A stretch of DNA of 5,625 bases from Acholeplasmataceae bacterium (GTDB lineage Bacteria; Bacillota_I; Bacilli_A; Acholeplasmatales; Acholeplasmataceae), in NCBI GenBank assembly GCA_003497445.1, contig DNNX01000014.1, forward strand, positions 1 to 5,625, in the 5' to 3' direction. Numbering within the stretch: the first letter of the stretch is position 1; each line of letters opens with the position of its first letter. The position numbers and the translations under genes were made by a program. The notes under the pieces were generated by a model. It worked only from the letters and a program-made list of their open reading frames with translations. It was not told the DNA's origin and made no database searches. Below, piece by piece: positions 4,824 through 5,625 of the stretch.

Positions 4824-5625
4824 TTATACAGTGTGCGACCCTAGGTTGTCAAAAGTATTTTGTGGATATACAATCCATTCTGTTGGATCCCAAACTGTTG
4901 AACCGGATGTAACTCCTGGTTTTCTAACAAGTGTATATTCATTTGTAAAACCATCTCCAACTGACCAGTTAGAACCTGGATCTTCTCCAATTATACCAAA
5001 TACATCAATGATTTCACCATTTTTGGTTATTGCCAATGCATCGTCGCCATTGAAAAATACAACAGCGTCTCCATCTCCATAATTTTGTACTTCATCATAT
5101 GTTCCGGTACCTGCAAACGTATCAGTAACTATAACAAAGGTTTCTCCTGCTCCTAAAGTTATACCTGTTAAATCAAAAGATTTTGAGGCCGTTGGGGAAC
5201 CGTTTGAATATATGTGGACCATATACCCCGTGAGATCTAATGCAGCATCTGTTGGATTATATAATTCAATCGCCTTGTTGTTTGATGAGCCTTCAACATA
5301 TTCAGAAATGAAAAGGTCAGGTGTTGAATTAGATATGACAACTTTTTCAACTGCGTCAGCACTTGCAATGCGTAATCTCAATTCGTTAGACCAGTATGCA
5401 CCTGCAACAACATCAATAATGTCTCCAGCTTCAAGTTCAGTTGGTAATCCTTCAGGATCACCAGTTCTTGAATCCCAACGAATAAAGAATGTTGCAGCGC
5501 CATTTGTTACTTCAATATCTAAGTTACCATAGTTGTCATAAGCAATGCTTACAACTTCTAATCCTTTAAACTCAACTAATTGCGCTTGATAAGAAGCTAA
5601 TGCGGTCACATCCACTACAGTCATA
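4824..5625 (-). CDS. C-terminal part of an exported-type protein with OB-fold-like domain and LTD (5' end outside window)
   Basis: The last 266 or so residues of a larger protein are visible. Numbering from the Met at 5624, residues about 12-97 look like an OB-fold of the kind found in modular secreted nucleases and phosphoesterases: beta-rich, with QLVEFKGLEVVSI, DIEVTNGAATFFIRW and GDIIDVVAGAYWSNELRLRI. Residues about 101-266 form an LTD with AIELYNPTDAALDLTGY (118-134), GDDALAITKNGEIIDVFG (193-210) and the typical ending WIVYPQNTFDNLGSH (250-264). No membrane segment or sorting motif follows, so anchoring, if any, must be N-terminal. The Met at 5624 is probably internal: no signal peptide follows it and no upstream ribosome site can be seen. 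Similar OB-LTD tails occur on extracellular nucleases and 5'-nucleotidases, but the catalytic part is not visible, so no enzyme function is assigned. A terminator follows the stop. Confidence 0.8.
   Translation of the reverse strand, partial: MTVVDVTALASYQAQLVEFKGLEVVSIAYDNYGNLDIEVTNGAATFFIRWDSRTGDPEGLPTELEAGDIIDVVAGAYWSNELRLRIASADAVEKVVISNSTPDLFISEYVEGSSNNKAIELYNPTDAALDLTGYMVHIYSNGSPTASKSFDLTGITLGAGETFVIVTDTFAGTGTYDEVQNYGDGDAVVFFNGDDALAITKNGEIIDVFGIIGEDPGSNWSVGDGFTNEYTLVRKPGVTSGSTVWDPTEWIVYPQNTFDNLGSHTV

Noticed and set aside
4792..5082. Open frame of 96 codons on the plus strand
   Set aside because: It lies opposite the well-supported LTD coding region, starts inside the terminator hairpin, and shows low-complexity Ser/Pro/Thr sequence typical of an antisense shadow.
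5212..5532. Open frame of 106 codons on the plus strand
   Set aside because: It is antisense to the OB-fold/LTD gene with no ribosome site or recognisable domain.
5622..5624. ATG at 5622-5624 as the true start of the LTD gene
   Set aside because: What follows is mid-domain sequence with no signal peptide, and the reading frame reaches the window edge, so the gene is treated as truncated.

Overview
The window is AT-rich bacterial DNA in which every supported gene lies on the minus strand, so transcription runs from high to low coordinates. The genes are full length under the standard code, with TGG used for Trp and TGA as a genuine stop (mgtC, the first nrnA gene and the two-membrane-segment gene all end in TGA, two of them in ATGA stop/start overlaps). 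This argues against Mycoplasma/Spiroplasma code 4. A compact layout, tandem NrnA-type DHH phosphoesterases, and surface proteins carrying lamin-tail domains (LTD) together suggest a standard-code mollicute relative (Acholeplasma- or Izemoplasma-like) or a nearby low-GC Firmicute. That placement is an inference from gene content only.

Layout in order of transcription. (1) 5625-4824: the C-terminal part of an exported-type protein with a probable OB-fold followed by an LTD; its N-terminus lies outside the window. A rho-independent terminator sits at 4779-4809. (2) A clear promoter (-35 at 4770-4775, -10 at 4747-4752) drives a two-gene unit: an unrecognised envelope protein (4719-3868), then, through a 4-base overlap, a lipoprotein with an LTD and a staphylococcal-nuclease-like (SNase) domain (3871-2663). 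A hairpin terminator at 2639-2666 begins inside the stop codon of the lipoprotein gene. (3) A second promoter (-10 at 2613-2618) drives a tightly packed unit: nrnA-like gene 1 (2593-1643), nrnA-like gene 2 (1662-730), an MgtC/SapB membrane protein (725-216) and the start of mnmE (219-1, truncated by the window edge). Junctions are a 20-base overlap, a 4-base gap and a 4-base overlap.

How the genes may work together: the SNase-like lipoprotein, and possibly the OB-fold/LTD protein upstream, would act on nucleic acid outside the cell, while the NrnA-type enzymes degrade very short oligonucleotides and/or pAp inside. This fits nucleic-acid salvage in a nucleotide-dependent organism, but the link is inferred from proximity. 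The most notable points are the LTD-SNase lipoprotein coupled to an unknown membrane protein, and the replacement by Asn of the SNase metal-ligand Asp in that lipoprotein. There is no gene-free stretch over 300 bases. I found no tRNA, rRNA, CRISPR array, transposon or riboswitch.
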